In this document: positions 32,930 through 44,094 of the stretch, one piece after another | Numbering within the stretch: the stretch's first letter is position 1 | Layout of the letters: every line of letters begins with the position of its first letter | DNA from: Callorhinus ursinus | Lineage: Eukaryota; Chordata; Mammalia; Carnivora; Otariidae | Assembly: GCF_003265705.1 (NCBI RefSeq) | Contig: NW_020313057.1 | Coordinates: 5,440,107 to 5,504,106 of the forward strand | Direction of reading: 5' to 3' | DNA: 64,000 nt | Program-made: the position numbers and the translations under genes | The notes under the pieces: generated by a model | Told to the model about the DNA's origin: nothing | The model's input: only the letters and a program-made list of their open reading frames with translations | The model's database searches: none

Positions 32930-33590
32930 TATTTTGAAATAATTTCAGACTTAGGAAAATGTTGTAAGAGTAACACAGACAATTCTCCTATTCTTTTACC
33001 TGGTTTTCCCAAATGTAAGATTTTTTTTTTAAAGATTTTTTATTTATTTGACAGAGAGAGAGAGAGAGACCCAGAGAGGGAACACAAGCAGGGGGAGAGG
33101 GAAAAGCAGGCTCCCCACTGAGCAGGAAGCCTGATGCGGGGCTCGATCCCAGGACCCTGGGATCATGACCTGAGCCAAAGGCAGATGCTTAACGACTGAG
33201 CCACCCAGGCACCCCCCAAATGCTAAGATTTTACCACATTTATTTTCTCATTCTGTATTAATGTACTTTTTTCTCTTGACCCATAAGGGGTAAATTGAAG
33301 TATTTACCCCTAAATACTTCAGGGTGTATTCCTAAAGTCCAGGCTGTTCTGTTATGTAACTATAGTGTAATGGTCATAGTCAGGAAATTAACACTGATAA
33401 TGTGTAGATGGTGTTCACACTTTCCCAGTTGTCCCCAAATACCATGTATTTCCCCTCATCCCTTTCTGGTCCAGTGTCTAACCTGGCATCATGTGTTATG
33501 TTCTAGTTAACCTGACTCTTGAGTCTCCTCTGGATCTGTAATAGTTCCTCTGTCTTTTTTGCCTTTCATAATCTTGACATTTTTTTTTTT
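32930..33590 (-). mobile_element. Old L1M 3' UTR (antisense), SINE inside
   Basis: 'gaaataatttcagacttagg' then, past the SINE, 'agattttaccacatttattt', 'ctgttatgtaactatagtgt', 'cccagttgtccccaaatacc' and 'taatagttcctctgtctttt' follow antisense L1M order. It is continuous across the SINE. Confidence 0.85.
33008..33231 (-). mobile_element. Can-SINE (minus) with 16-17-bp target duplication
   Basis: The body at about 33024-33214 is flanked by cccaaatgtaagattt (33008-33023) and cccaaatgctaagattt (33215-33231), which differ by one inserted base. It is the 'gggaacacaagcaggggga' variant. Confidence 0.96.
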
Positions 33591-33795
33591 AAGATTTTAT
33601 TTATTTGTCAGAGGGAGAGAGCGTGCACGCACAAGCAGGGGAAGCAGCAGGCAGAGGGAGAAGCAGGCTCCCCACTGAGTGGGGAGTCCGATGGGGGACT
33701 CGATCCCAGGACTCCGGGATCATGACCTGAGCCAAAGGAAGAAGGAAGACGCTTAACTGACTGAGCCACCTAGACCCCCCGATCTTGACATTTTA
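33571..33795 (-). mobile_element. Can-SINE (minus), first of two at the same target
   Basis: The body at 33584-33780 lies between atcttgacatttt at 33571-33583 and at 33782-33794. It has an extra GAAGGAAGAAGG-like stretch near 33736-33748 not seen in other copies. Confidence 0.96.
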
Positions 33796-34018
33796 TTTTA
33801 TTTTTTTAAAGATTGATTGATTGATTGATTGTGTGAGAGAGGTGTGAGAGAGAGAAGAGATCACGAGCGGGGTGTTGGGGGTAGAGGGAAAAGCAGACTC
33901 CCTGCTAGGCAGGGAGCCTGATGGGGGACTCGATCCCAGGACTCTGGGATCATGACCTGAGTCGAAGGCAGGCACTTAACTGACTGAGCCACCTAGGCGC
34001 CCTAACGTTGACATTTTA
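33782..34018 (-). mobile_element. Can-SINE (minus), second at the same target
   Basis: The body runs from about 33797 to 34002. It shares the middle target copy with its neighbour and ends at a third, diverged copy (aacgttgacatttta, 34004-34018). Its tail has a (GATT)n run at 33811-33830. Confidence 0.95.
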
Positions 34019-34189
34019 GACTATAATTGGTTATATGTACTATATTAGAATATGTAGTCGGATACATTTACTGTTGCAACATGTGATAAAAAAAGAAGAG
34101 AATGAGAGAAACAAGAAAAAGCTATTGGTGCTTAGCAGAAGGTAGTGAGTCAAACTAATTACTTGCGATTTTCATTTTCCAAAACTAAT

Positions 34190-34500
34190 ACTGTTATCAG
34201 TGAGATGGGGAGTGATGATAATTGGAAATTTATGGAAACATGAATATAGATAGTCTTCTCACTAATCAGATATGGAGGAGAGAGTTGACTGAAAATAATG
34301 CCCTGTAGAGCCCCTTCCCTGCATGGAGAGAGAAAAATACTGGGAGAGAGCAAGGCTAACAGAAAGTACTTTTCAAAAACATCATGTTTTTCTAGAAGAG
34401 TGGAAGTGATTTCTCTGGAGCTGGAAATGCAAAGAACTGAAAATAAAGTCAGTGTATACCTAACATGGGCAAGGGATGGAAAGAACTGGGAGAACTTGAT
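34190..34500 (-). mobile_element. Possible L2 fragment (antisense)
   Basis: Text such as 'gagatggggagtgatgat' and 'gcctgtagagcccc'-like runs loosely match the antisense L2 body. The match is weak. Open frames on both strands (68 and 132 codons) have no recognised domain. Confidence 0.3.
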
Positions 34501-35953
34501 TTGAGGAGTTTGATTTAGATGGTGATTTGTCTTTATCAGGTCTTCAGAGGGAATCATTAAAGAGCACAGTTTTGATTTCAGGTTTAAAACTTGGTCTTGG
34601 ACTCATCTGAACTTTCTGATTTGGTGTGCAAGTGCAGATATTCTCTTTAAAGATAACAGGTAGTTAGGGTAATTGCCCAGTTTTGTCCTCCATTTGCAAA
34701 CAGTTCCTCGCTGCCACGGATCTGTAGCACTGCCTTAAATTAACACCCATATGGAGAATACATTACGGGTGGATATATATGCACATGTTATAGCACCTCT
34801 TTTTTGAAGAGCTGAAAACTTCACCCTGAATTTTAAAACTATACATTTTGACAAGAAAGGCGTGATATCAGAGAAAGCGGAAGCCTTTGAAAGGTTTAGG
34901 ATTCTATGTTTTACTTCCAATCTTGGTTGATTGACCGTGTACCTCAGTTGTCCAGTTGAAAAATGGGAAAATAACAAGCCTTTAAGTGTGAAGGCAAAGG
35001 AACTGCCTTTGATTTGCTTTGAGATCCATTATGTAATGATACATTAAGGATATCAAAATGATAACTGGGAAAGAAGGAAGACAGGGGAGGACAGTTGACA
35101 GTATGGTAAGGGAAACAAATTGCTGGTGGAGATTCACTTTAATAAATAGAACATATAAGCACATTAAGCCGAATGTCGGTCCTCTCTTTTAGTTAACCCT
35201 ATAGGTTGACTTTGGAAAGGGCAGCTATGTGGTAAATAGAAGATGTAATGAAGGTATTCAGTATTAACTGAGCATCGGTGCAACTTGGCTATTGAAAACC
35301 GTGTGCCCAAGATGGCGGTTATGCTCAATTTGAAAAATCTCTGGCCCATGCCTCTTCTGGTGAGGCCAACGAATTTACGAACCCTTTAGGATTGATTCCT
35401 AGTGTGAAGCGTGAATGTAGACTTCTCTTCTGGTACTAGGATGTCAGAGGTGTCTCTGTGAGGAGGAGGGCAAGGAATTTATAGGAGAGTTTTCGAAGTT
35501 TCATATCTATTAGGCAGACCTGGGAGCTTGGAGTTAGCAAGATAGACTTTTATTTTTATCCACATTTTATTTTCTGTGTTTCAAGTATGAGATTTTTGAG
35601 AAATTGGAAAAAAGTATTAAGGCTTTGCAGTGCAGGGTATTTTGGTTGATTACTTCTGAGTGTTTTTAAAAACTTGCACATAGCATCTGTGATTGGCTAT
35701 ATGAGAATTTATAGCATAGCACTTTATTTCTCCTGTCATGACTTTGGTGAGAAAATGTTTTCATTCACTGTAGTTAGTGATTTGCAGCAGATTACCCACA
35801 TTTTGTTTTGATTTGTTTATAACCGGTTAATGCTTTGCACTGTGATACATTTGGACTTTGAGGATGGTGGTTTTCACATGTGCTGAAATCACTTTGAATC
35901 CATTTCAAGAAGATACAGCCTATCCTTTTGTTGTTTCTTATTAACTGCTTCAG
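34501..35953. other. Unique sequence
   Basis: About 1.45 kb without a recognisable repeat. Open frames of 60-80 codons are scattered and unsupported. Confidence 0.45.
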
Positions 35954-36187
35954 AGCCTTCATGGATAGCTAAGCAAAGCATGTAATGTATTTCTCTGAAG
36001 TTGAACTGTGCTCCTGCTTGAGCTTCTGAAAGCAGAAACAGCAGTGAGCTCTTGGTGATGAAACCTGTTGGATTTCTGGAGGAAGCAGCGGAGTCTTTGG
36101 CTTGTTAACTAGCAATGATTCAAGTGTTGCAGATTGTAAAGGAGCTGGTGACACCATCGAGGCAAAAAGCAGCCAAAGTGAAGGAAG
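35954..36187 (+). other. Candidate alternative 5' exon
   Basis: A pyrimidine-rich stretch ending 'taactgcttcag' (to 35953) could be an acceptor, and GAAG/GTAGGA at 36187/36188 a moderate donor. The segment contains an ATG at 36115 preceded in frame by TAA (36106-36108). This would fit an exon with 5' UTR plus 24 codons. The coding reading does not depend on the donor, because the frame stays open beyond it. Confidence 0.18.
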
Positions 36188-36249
36188 GTAGGAACATCGT
36201 CAGAATGAACAGTCGGAGTACTCAGAGGTTTTTACAAATATCGACCTAA
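36115..36249 (+). CDS. Small open frame, 44 codons, unidentified
   Basis: The frame starts with ATG at 36115, directly after an in-frame TAA, and ends with TAA at 36247. The product is basic and hydrophilic, beginning MIQVLQIVKELVTPSRQKAA, with many K and R and no membrane segment or signal peptide. A possible splice donor lies inside it at 36187. It sits in a repeat-poor stretch. I do not recognise it. A random frame of this size is common in mammalian DNA, so confidence is low. Confidence 0.15.
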   Translation: MIQVLQIVKELVTPSRQKAAKVKEGRNIVRMNSRSTQRFLQIST

Positions 36250-38739
36250 CGAACAGCTATAAAAAAGGAGTTTTGAGTTATCACGTATGCTTTTGCTCTT
36301 CTTATATAATGGTAACTGAAAAGGATCAGGTAATGGCATAATTTTAAACATGCCTTATTATTCCTATTTTTAAATGACAAATTAGAAGCATATCATCTTG
36401 TTAAAAGGTATGAAGAGTAAGGAGAGGTTATGACATATCTACTGCAATAGTATTTTTCACACTGGAAAAATCCTCTTGTATTATGTATTTTGGAGGTAGG
36501 AGAATAATTTATATAATCCTCTCTTAATTTTAAAATACAAATGTTCCTGGCAGAAATCAGAAAGGAACAAGCTAGGATTCTGCCTGTAGCAGGGCGAAAG
36601 AACTAGATGGTTCTTATTTGTGTGGCCAGCTGATGAAATAATAGTTATAAATATTAATTCAGCCACTGAATGGTAGTTTTTTTGCCTTTTTCAGTGAATA
36701 ATTACTTTTTTCTGTTTATGACTATATGCTTAATTAATGCTGCTTATATTTAAGATAGTTCTCTGTAGCCTGTGTCAGTTTGGGGTATGTTGAAATACAT
36801 TTTCAAAATCTTTCTAAATTGCCATGTCTGACTTACAGATCTTAAAATGAACTAATGCAGATACACCTTTGAAGAAATACTTGCGTTTTTTACTTTTTTA
36901 AACATTTGAAATAGTAAATCTCCAAAATGACAATAAGGAATTGATTTTAAAAATGCAAGTTTATAAACTTAGTTTATAATGCTGTCAATTTCATGAATTT
37001 AATCTATGATTTAAAATCAGTCAGTTGATAAATTTGTCTATCAGCTTTTTCACATGTAAGATATAGCATTCTCTCTTTATATGATTTGAATAGCATAAAT
37101 ATACCTTAGATAATATAAGATACAGATTATTTTGGGTTTTTAAAAGAACTTGATATGATCTGTGTTTAAAGTGAAGCTTATGAGATTTCTTAAGTCTTGT
37201 GCAACATTATTTGGGATGATGGTATGAAATAATATTGTGACATATACTATAATCAGCCACATATATAGTATTACAGTTGAAAGAAACCCTAGCCCGTCTT
37301 GTCTTTTCTCATTTTATGGAAGGACATGGTATTTAAATGGACAGAAATGGATGTCAGAAAGTAGAGAAACTATTGTCATTTACCTTGGAAAATATAATAT
37401 TTAGGATACCTTACAATTAGTTACTCCTGTTTGCTACTTTATTTCTCCTTTTTTTTCTTCTATAATAAAAAGGACGGCATTCCTATCTCTGAATAGCAGG
37501 ATTCTAACAATCAGGCATTTAAAAAAAGCTGACTGCTTTTACTAATTCAGGAGAATATAAGTTAGTTAATTTAATTGCAATCTGTTTGAAAATGTCAGAT
37601 TCATACAGTTTAACCTTTACAGATGGAATTTCTTTTATTGGAATGTTTCTTCTAGTTTATGTTTTCGGTCATAATCATAATTACTTGGAATACACCCAGG
37701 GAAAAAAGTAATAATATTCTTCTTGTTTTTCAGAGTGTGTATACATACACAGCATGATCATATTTGATAGGAAATGCCATACAAATATAGAAAAAATAGT
37801 ACTAAAAGATGCTATATACTAAAGTGGTAGAACAGCTTTTGTTCTTAGATTCTTTTTCTTACTTTTTTTCAGGCAGAATTTTCTATGACCAGGAAAAACA
37901 GGCATCTTATATGTAGGTTTTTTCAAACCTATTCTTGTGTTTTTAATCATTTAGCTAATATATTTACTGTTAGTTTTATCCTTTTGTAAAATATTGTTAT
38001 ATTTTACCAATTTTTAATATTGAGAAACAGAAAAACAAAGTTCTATAAACAAATATAAAGCAGTGACCTGTACAAAGGGAGTTTTTAAACTAAATTCTTT
38101 AAAATACAATGTGAATTTGGATGACTGTAGAGCAACATTTCAAAGTATTTGTTCACATTCATATGAGTAAATAGTATGGAAAAATTGATGTGTGAAGGAA
38201 AGTATCAAAGTTGGGGATGAAATAATTATGATAAATGGCTTGAAAAATTTTCATAAATTAGTTTTTCTTGGTATGAGATAGTAAACAAACTCACTATATT
38301 TTATTATAAGTAGGACTCAAGGGTATGGTGAAGGATTATCTTGAGAAAGGGGGGAGATTATGCAATATTCATGAATATTTTCTTTAAGAATTTCAAAATA
38401 TCTGCCAAATCACTGCTTTGTCATTTATTGAAGTATCAGTCAAGTATCCCAACCTACCCAGCACTTAGGGAAATACATTACTAAGAGCTCATGTTAATGC
38501 TCTTTAGGAAACTCAGAATTTTGCAGCAGGTAGCATTATAAGGAAGGGAGAGAACTAGTAATGTTACCTGAAGGATAATTTTAGTGGATCTATAATTCTT
38601 TCTTCCAGTAATACATTGGGGAGCTGATGGACATGATTGACGTTCGTAAGACGGTGGAAATACAGCCTTGGGCAAAGTAAAGGAACACTGGGCGAAGGAT
38701 AAGTGCTCTTTGGAAAAGTGTCTTTGTCTTTTGGGAGAA
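36250..38739. other. Long unique AT-rich stretch
   Basis: About 2.5 kb with no SINE, LINE or DNA transposon that I can recognise and no good frame. This is one of three large repeat-poor blocks in the window. Confidence 0.5.
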
Positions 38740-38900
38740 GGGTCACATATACATGTGTGTGCTCACTGGTTTGTCTGTTCATCATGTATTTATTCCTAAA
38801 GCCCTTGTCAGGTGTCCACTATTTGCAGGTCCCTGTGTTAGTCACTGGAGACACAAAAAAAGATACAATCCCTGCCTATGCCTGGGGCGTAGTACACACT
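38740..38900 (-). mobile_element. L2 LINE 3' end (antisense)
   Basis: 'tcaggtgtccactatttgca' then 'ggtccctgtgttagtcactg' and 'gagacacaaaaaaagataca' follow the antisense L2 3' end. Confidence 0.65.
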
Positions 38901-39539
38901 CAGCTGTTTGTTGAATGAATGAATCAGTCAGTGAATGGAAGAATATAAATTTGTTAAGATAAACTAGTCTGAGAGTTAAAGCAGTGTGATCTCGTAGACC
39001 AAGGAAAGGGGTGGAATGAGTGATTTATGCTAAGTGGAAACACAAACTGTCACAGTTTTCCTCTTGCATGTCCTGGTGAGGCTCCATCTTCAGGGCCACG
39101 TTGGAGTAGATTTGGAAGGCTGAACCGCACTGAGCAAACTCAAGTAAAACTGCACAGTCTGTTCAAATGTACATAAGGCACACCTGCAATCATTGTGGCT
39201 GTGTATTAGTGAGGGGCCTGGTTTTCTCCCCTTTTTAAAAGCTTCATGTCCATTTGGATAAAAATATTTAAAAAAATAGTACATGTTTCCCTAGCTTGTA
39301 AAACAGAAGTCTGCTAAATATAAGTATGATTCAGGTTCTTTATTAAAGATTTTTTTGTAGGTTGCAAAACGTGATGACCATGTTTATTAAAATTATTCTT
39401 AAAGGAAAAGTAGATTTAGAGTGAGTCCCTGAAGACCCCCCCCGGTTAGTAAAACATAGGAGCTTTGGTGTCTGTCCGAATCTTTTTACTCCTACTTTCA
39501 TGCCTGAACACCTCTCCTCTAGATTATTAAACTAGCCTC
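38901..39539. other. Unique sequence
   Basis: No repeat recognised. A 'gtttgttgaatgaatgaatc' motif near 38907 is L2-like. Confidence 0.4.
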
Positions 39540-39700
39540 CTCACTCATTTTATTGGATAAACATTTACTGAACACTTGTGACTTCTTAGATGCAAGGGTA
39601 CAGTATCCTCAAGAAACGCATGTGCAGTGGCAAGAGACAGAAGTCAATAATTACAATAGTATGATAGGTATTACAGTAGACAGTGTCGTGGGAACCCCAT
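39540..39700 (-). mobile_element. L2 LINE 3' end (antisense)
   Basis: 'tattggataaacatttactg' then 'aacacttgtgacttcttaga' and 'gcaagagacagaagtcaata' match the antisense L2 3' end. Confidence 0.6.
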
Positions 39701-39814
39701 GGGGAACTGGCCAACTGGCCCTAGTTTGGTAATTAGAACAAAGGAATTGAACTCTTTAGTGAAGTGACAGATGCTCTCATTTGAGCTAAGTATCAGGGGA
39801 TGCATAAAAAGCTA

Positions 39815-40122
39815 GCGAGCTGACTGTTGAATCACAGATCTGTACTTCTGAAACAAATAACGCAACATATTTTAAGAAAAAAGAAAAGAAGATAACAGGA
39901 GAGGAAGAATGAAGGGGAGTAAGTCAGAGGGGAAGACGAACCATGAGAGACGGTGGACTCTGAAAAACAAACTGAGGGTTCTAGAGGGGAGGGGGGTAGG
40001 GGGATGGGTTAGCCTGGTGATGGGTATTGAGGAGGGCACGTTCTGCATGGAGCACTGGGTGTTATGAACAAACAGTGAATCATGGAACACTGCATCAAAA
40101 ACTAATGATGTAATATATGGTG
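39815..40122 (+). mobile_element. Carnivore L1 3' end, cut by the assembly gap
   Basis: 'gttgaatcacagatctgtac', 'acgaaccatgagagacggtg', 'tgaaaaacaaactgagggtt', 'gatgggttagcctggtgatg', 'actgggtgttatgaacaaac' and 'aactaatgatgtaatatatg' follow the carnivore L1 3' end in sense. The sequence stops at 'tatggtg', about 15-20 bases before the expected poly-A, where the N run begins. Confidence 0.93.
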
Positions 40123-40222
40123 NNNNNNNNNNNNNNNNNNNNNNNNNNNNNNNNNNNNNNNNNNNNNNNNNNNNNNNNNNNNNNNNNNNNNNNNNNNNNN
40201 NNNNNNNNNNNNNNNNNNNNNN
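40123..40222. other. Assembly gap, 100 N
   Basis: Exactly 100 N, a conventional placeholder, so the true size is unknown. It begins at the tail of a young-type L1. Confidence 0.99.
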
Positions 40223-40652
40223 CTGGTCGTCTGGTGTTCAGTCATTTAACTCTCTATTCCATCCTTCCATTGCTCTCTGAGATAACTTTCTGAAACAGTT
40301 TGTCGTGGAACCTGGAATTTGGACTTACCCTGTATTTCTAGCTGTATTACTGGGTCTCTCCGTGCACTGTCTGTGCCGGCTCAGCAGAGTGCTTGCTGTT
40401 TCTCAGACATGCTGCTCCATTAGGATGGGGGGTTCTTTCCCTCCTCCAACAATTACATCCCTTATCAGGTCAGCCTACGAGGCCCAAATGCCACCCTTCC
40501 AGAAGGCATTCCCTAACTTTCTCCCCTCACCCTTCTAGGTCAGAATTAATCATTCCTTTGTGTTGTTTTAGCATTTTACTTTTGCCTATTATTATACCTT
40601 TAACATTCTGTACATTATGGTTATAGTTGTTAAATTGGTCAATGTTAATTGA
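40223..40652 (+). mobile_element. Probable L2 LINE fragment (sense)
   Basis: 'ccttccagaaggcattccct' then 'cccctcacccttctaggtca' and 'tttagcattttacttttgcc' resemble L2 3' UTR text in sense. The left part is weaker. It ends at the Tigger insertion. Confidence 0.5.
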
Positions 40653-42666
40653 AATAGTTGACCCTTGAACAGTGTGGGGGTTAGGGGTGCCAACCCCAAC
40701 ACGGTTGAAAATCCACATATAACTTTTGACTCCCCCAAACTTGACTACTAACAAGTTTGACTTGTTACTGGTGACTGTTGACCGGAAGGAAGCCTTACCG
40801 ATAACATAAACTGTCGATTAACACATATTTTGTGTGTTATATATATTATATACTGTATTCTTACAATAAAGTAAGCTGGAGAAAAGAAAATGTTACTAAG
40901 AAAGTCATAAGGAAAATACACTTACAGTACTGTTCTGTATTGATACTATAACTGTACATCATCTGTTTACAAGATGAGTCATCTGTCAGTACCTACATCA
41001 GTATTGTCTTATATGATACAAAACATTGTAGCTGTCATACGTCTTACTAACACTAGACATCAAAAATGGAAAGATAATGTGAAAAAGAAATGCATATCAG
41101 GTATAACGATTCATGCATTGATAATAAGAAAGCAGCAGTAAGATTGCTTTATGGTAGCCTTGTGTATTCAATATGATTACTTCATGGGAGCCTAGCCTGT
41201 ATGCTAACGAATAAATCATATAAAATTTTTATGGCACACAGTGTTACGGTCACATTCATAATCTAGGAAACATTGTCAGGTTTTTGAAGAAAAAGCACCT
41301 ACCTGTCATGCTAGGCTGATACACAGTTCCTCCAAGCATACTGTATGGTAATGTAATTCTTTGAAAGCAAAGTTATAAACAGTAAGGAAACTAACACATT
41401 ATTAATTTCATATTAAACATCACCCACCTGCTTATCTAAGGATAGGCTATCCACTTCCATATGAGTCTTGCAGTGATGTTCTACATGATGAATACTTAGG
41501 TGATGATGGTGACACAAAGCATCTCATACAGTTCTTGCCTATAGTTACTAGATGTTCACATGAACGTACATATGCAACAGATTAGTTTATTAACTGTATG
41601 GCATGATTATTTACTGTTTATGAAGTGGAAGTGGATCATCATAGAGGTCTTCATACCCGTTGTCTTCACATTGAGTAGGCTGAGGAGGAAGAGAAAGCAG
41701 GGGTTGGTCTTCCTGTGTCAGGTGTAGCAGCGGAGGGGGAGGGGGAGGCAGGGGAAGCAGGCACAATTGGGGAAACTCTTTGGAAATGCATCATAATTTC
41801 TGTCTGGCTTTTTTGGCTTTTTCGTTTTTCTAAAAATGTTTCTCTACTGTATCAACCCTTCTTCCACCATTTGCTTTAGTTTCAGTGCCTGTATCATAGA
41901 AGGGTCTGTGTTGTAAAAGAAGTCAAAAGCAGTTTTGAGTAATTGGACCCCTTCTGCCAAATTATCTGATTTCAATTTGTTTTCTGTCTCTGCTGCTTCT
42001 GTGTCTCCTTCCTCATTGTCCAGCACTGGTTTGGAAGCATTCATCTCCATCAGATCATCTCTTAATTCCTCTGATGCGGAATTGAATTCTTCTAAGTTCC
42101 ATATCTTGAAACCCTTCACCCCCCGCCCCCATCTTTTTTGCCATATCCACAATCTCTTTCGTGGTTTCCTTGATTGGCTCCGTTGTAAATCCTGTGCAGT
42201 TGTGCATGACATCTGGACTCACAATGGCATCTTCAATAGTGTAATTATTTCCAGACTTTCATAATGTTCTTCTGTCTCTCTCTTCCATAGCGATCACAGT
42301 CCCTTCTTTAGAGTGCCGTGTAATGAGCCTTCAAGGTCCTTATGACCCCCAGTCTAGAGGCTGAATTAGAGATGTTGTGTTTGGGGGCAAGTAGACCACT
42401 TTGACAACTCTGGTGTTGAACTCATGGGGTTCTGGGTGGCCAGGGACATTGTCCAAGATCAAAAGAATTTCAAAAGGCAGTCTTTTATTGGCCAGGTACT
42501 TCCTTACTTCAGAGACAGACCTTTGGTGGAACCAGTCCAAGAAAAGGGTTCTCGTCCAGGCCTTCTTGTACAACCCAGAGACTGACAGCTGGTGTTTACC
42601 TTTTCCCTTCAGGGGTAGGCTTCATAGATAGGGACACTCTGATCATAAACCTGACTCCATTTGCAC

Positions 42667-42927
42667 AAAACAGTAGAGGTAGCCTGGGGCACCTGGGTGG
42701 CTCAGTTGGTTAAGCGTCTGCCTTCGGCTCAGGTCATGTCTGCCTTCGGCTCAGGTCATGATCCCGGGGTCCTGGGATCGAGCCCCGCATCAGGCTCCTT
42801 GCTCTGCGGGGAGCCTGCTTCTCCCTCTCATCCCTGCTTGTGCTGTCTCTCACTATCTCTGTCTCTCTTTCTCAAATAAATAAATAAAAAAAAAAAACCA
42901 AAAACAAAAAACAGTAGAGTTAGCCTG
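42667..42927 (+). mobile_element. Can-SINE (plus) with an internal 22-bp tandem duplication
   Basis: The body at about 42687-42907 is flanked by aaaacagtagaggtagcctg (42667-42686) and aaaacagtagagttagcctg (42908-42927), one mismatch in 20. Within the tRNA-like part a 22-base unit starting 'tctgccttcggctcaggtca' occurs twice in tandem, at 42717-42738 and 42739-42760. Confidence 0.97.
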
Positions 42928-43424
42928 TCCCTTCCTGCCTTAAATCCTGATGCTTTCTCTTCCTTACTAATAAATGTCCTTTGTGGCATTCTTTTTTTTT
43001 TATTCTTCCCAGGAAAAAACGCTGTATTAGAAACCTGTTCAGGCAGATATCCTATCTCCTCAGTGATTTTTCTTAATGGTATCTGGAAACTCGTCTGCTG
43101 CCTCTTGGAGGGCAGAAGCTGCTTCTCCTGTTATCTTGACATTTATTAAGCCAAACCTTTTGCTAAAATTATCAAACCATCCTTTGCTGGCATTAAATCA
43201 TCTGACTTTAGATCCTTCATCCTCTTGTTGCTTTAAGTTATCACATAATGACTTTGCTTTTTCTCCAGTCATATTAGGCTCTCTGTAGGTGTGTGCCTTT
43301 CTTATAGCAATTCTGCCCCACATAAATGCTGCATTTCCAGTCGGAGATAAAAGGTGTTTCATGCAAGGTTTTCATGTCTGCTGGCATAGCTGAGGCAGTG
43401 GCTTTACAGATTTCCTTTTCCCTC

Positions 43425-43467
43425 TTCCTCTCTCTTTCTTTCTCTCTCTCTCTCTTTCTTTCTTTCA
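43425..43467. repeat. CT-rich simple repeat in the transposase remnant
   Basis: A (CTTT/CT)n run that encodes an artificial K/R/E-rich stretch on the minus strand. Confidence 0.9.
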
Positions 43468-43873
43468 CAGTGATCCTTATGCAGGATTCATTTATCTTGA
43501 AATGGTGGACAGCTGCAGTTGCAGACCTCAATCTATGGTACATATCAAACAGTTTTCCTTGTGATGTCATGACTGTTCCCTGCTTGTTGGGAGCGCTTCC
43601 AGCATCACTAGTGGCACTTGGTTTAGGTCCCATGATGTTATTCAAAGTTTATGGTATAGTACTAAACATGATGAAAAATACCCGAGAACCACCGGAGATT
43701 ACTTTTTACTGCTATACACAGTTTATAGGAGAGACCAACTCCTCATGTGGAAGTGATTAGCATCATATGGTTGGCGTTTTAAGTGGATACTTGCAACGCT
43801 TGAACTCACCACAGTAGCAGAAGGGGGTGGCTGTGAAATTATTACGGTGGTAATAATTTTATGCAGTTATGAT

Positions 43874-44094
43874 TTAATACTGCATCATTTTTTAAAAAAG
43901 ATTTTATTAGAGAGAGAGAGACACAGCGAGAGAGGGAACACAAGCCCGGGTAGAGGGAGAGCGAGAAGCAGCAGGCTCCCTGCTGAGCAGGGAGCCCGAT
44001 GCGGGGCTCGATCCCAGGACCCCGGGATCATGACCTGAGCCGAAGGCAGACGCTTAACGACTGAGCCCCCAGGCGCCCTTAATACTGCATCTTT
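43874..44094 (-). mobile_element. Can-SINE (minus) with 16-17-bp target duplication
   Basis: The body at 43891-44078 lies between ttaatactgcatcattt (43874-43890) and ttaatactgcatcttt (44079-44094). It inserted into the 5' part of the Tigger element. Confidence 0.97.

Larger units (their letters stand above)
41690..43650 (-). pseudogene. Decayed Tigger (pogo-type) transposase
   Basis: Three minus-strand segments remain. The N-terminal part (about 43650-43274) reads like the CENP-B-type helix-turn-helix region of Tigger proteins, with GKLFDMYHRLRSA and HHFKINES. The middle part (42573-42340) holds the DDE-domain motifs LILDNVPGHPE and VYLPPNTTSLIQPLD; the aspartate in LDN and the one in QPLD are in their expected positions. 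The C-terminal part (42212-41844) is acidic. The reading is broken by stops, frameshifts, a CT-rich expansion near 43425-43467 and a Can-SINE at 42687. It cannot encode a working enzyme. Confidence 0.9.

Noticed and set aside
33571..34018. Regularly spaced copies of a short motif, CRISPR-like at first sight
   Set aside because: The spacing is the length of inserted SINEs and the motif is their target duplication; CRISPR arrays are not expected in mammalian DNA.
43326..43760. Longest plus-strand frame in the window, 144 codons
   Set aside because: It lies antisense to the decayed Tigger transposase, includes a CT-rich simple repeat and has no domain of its own.
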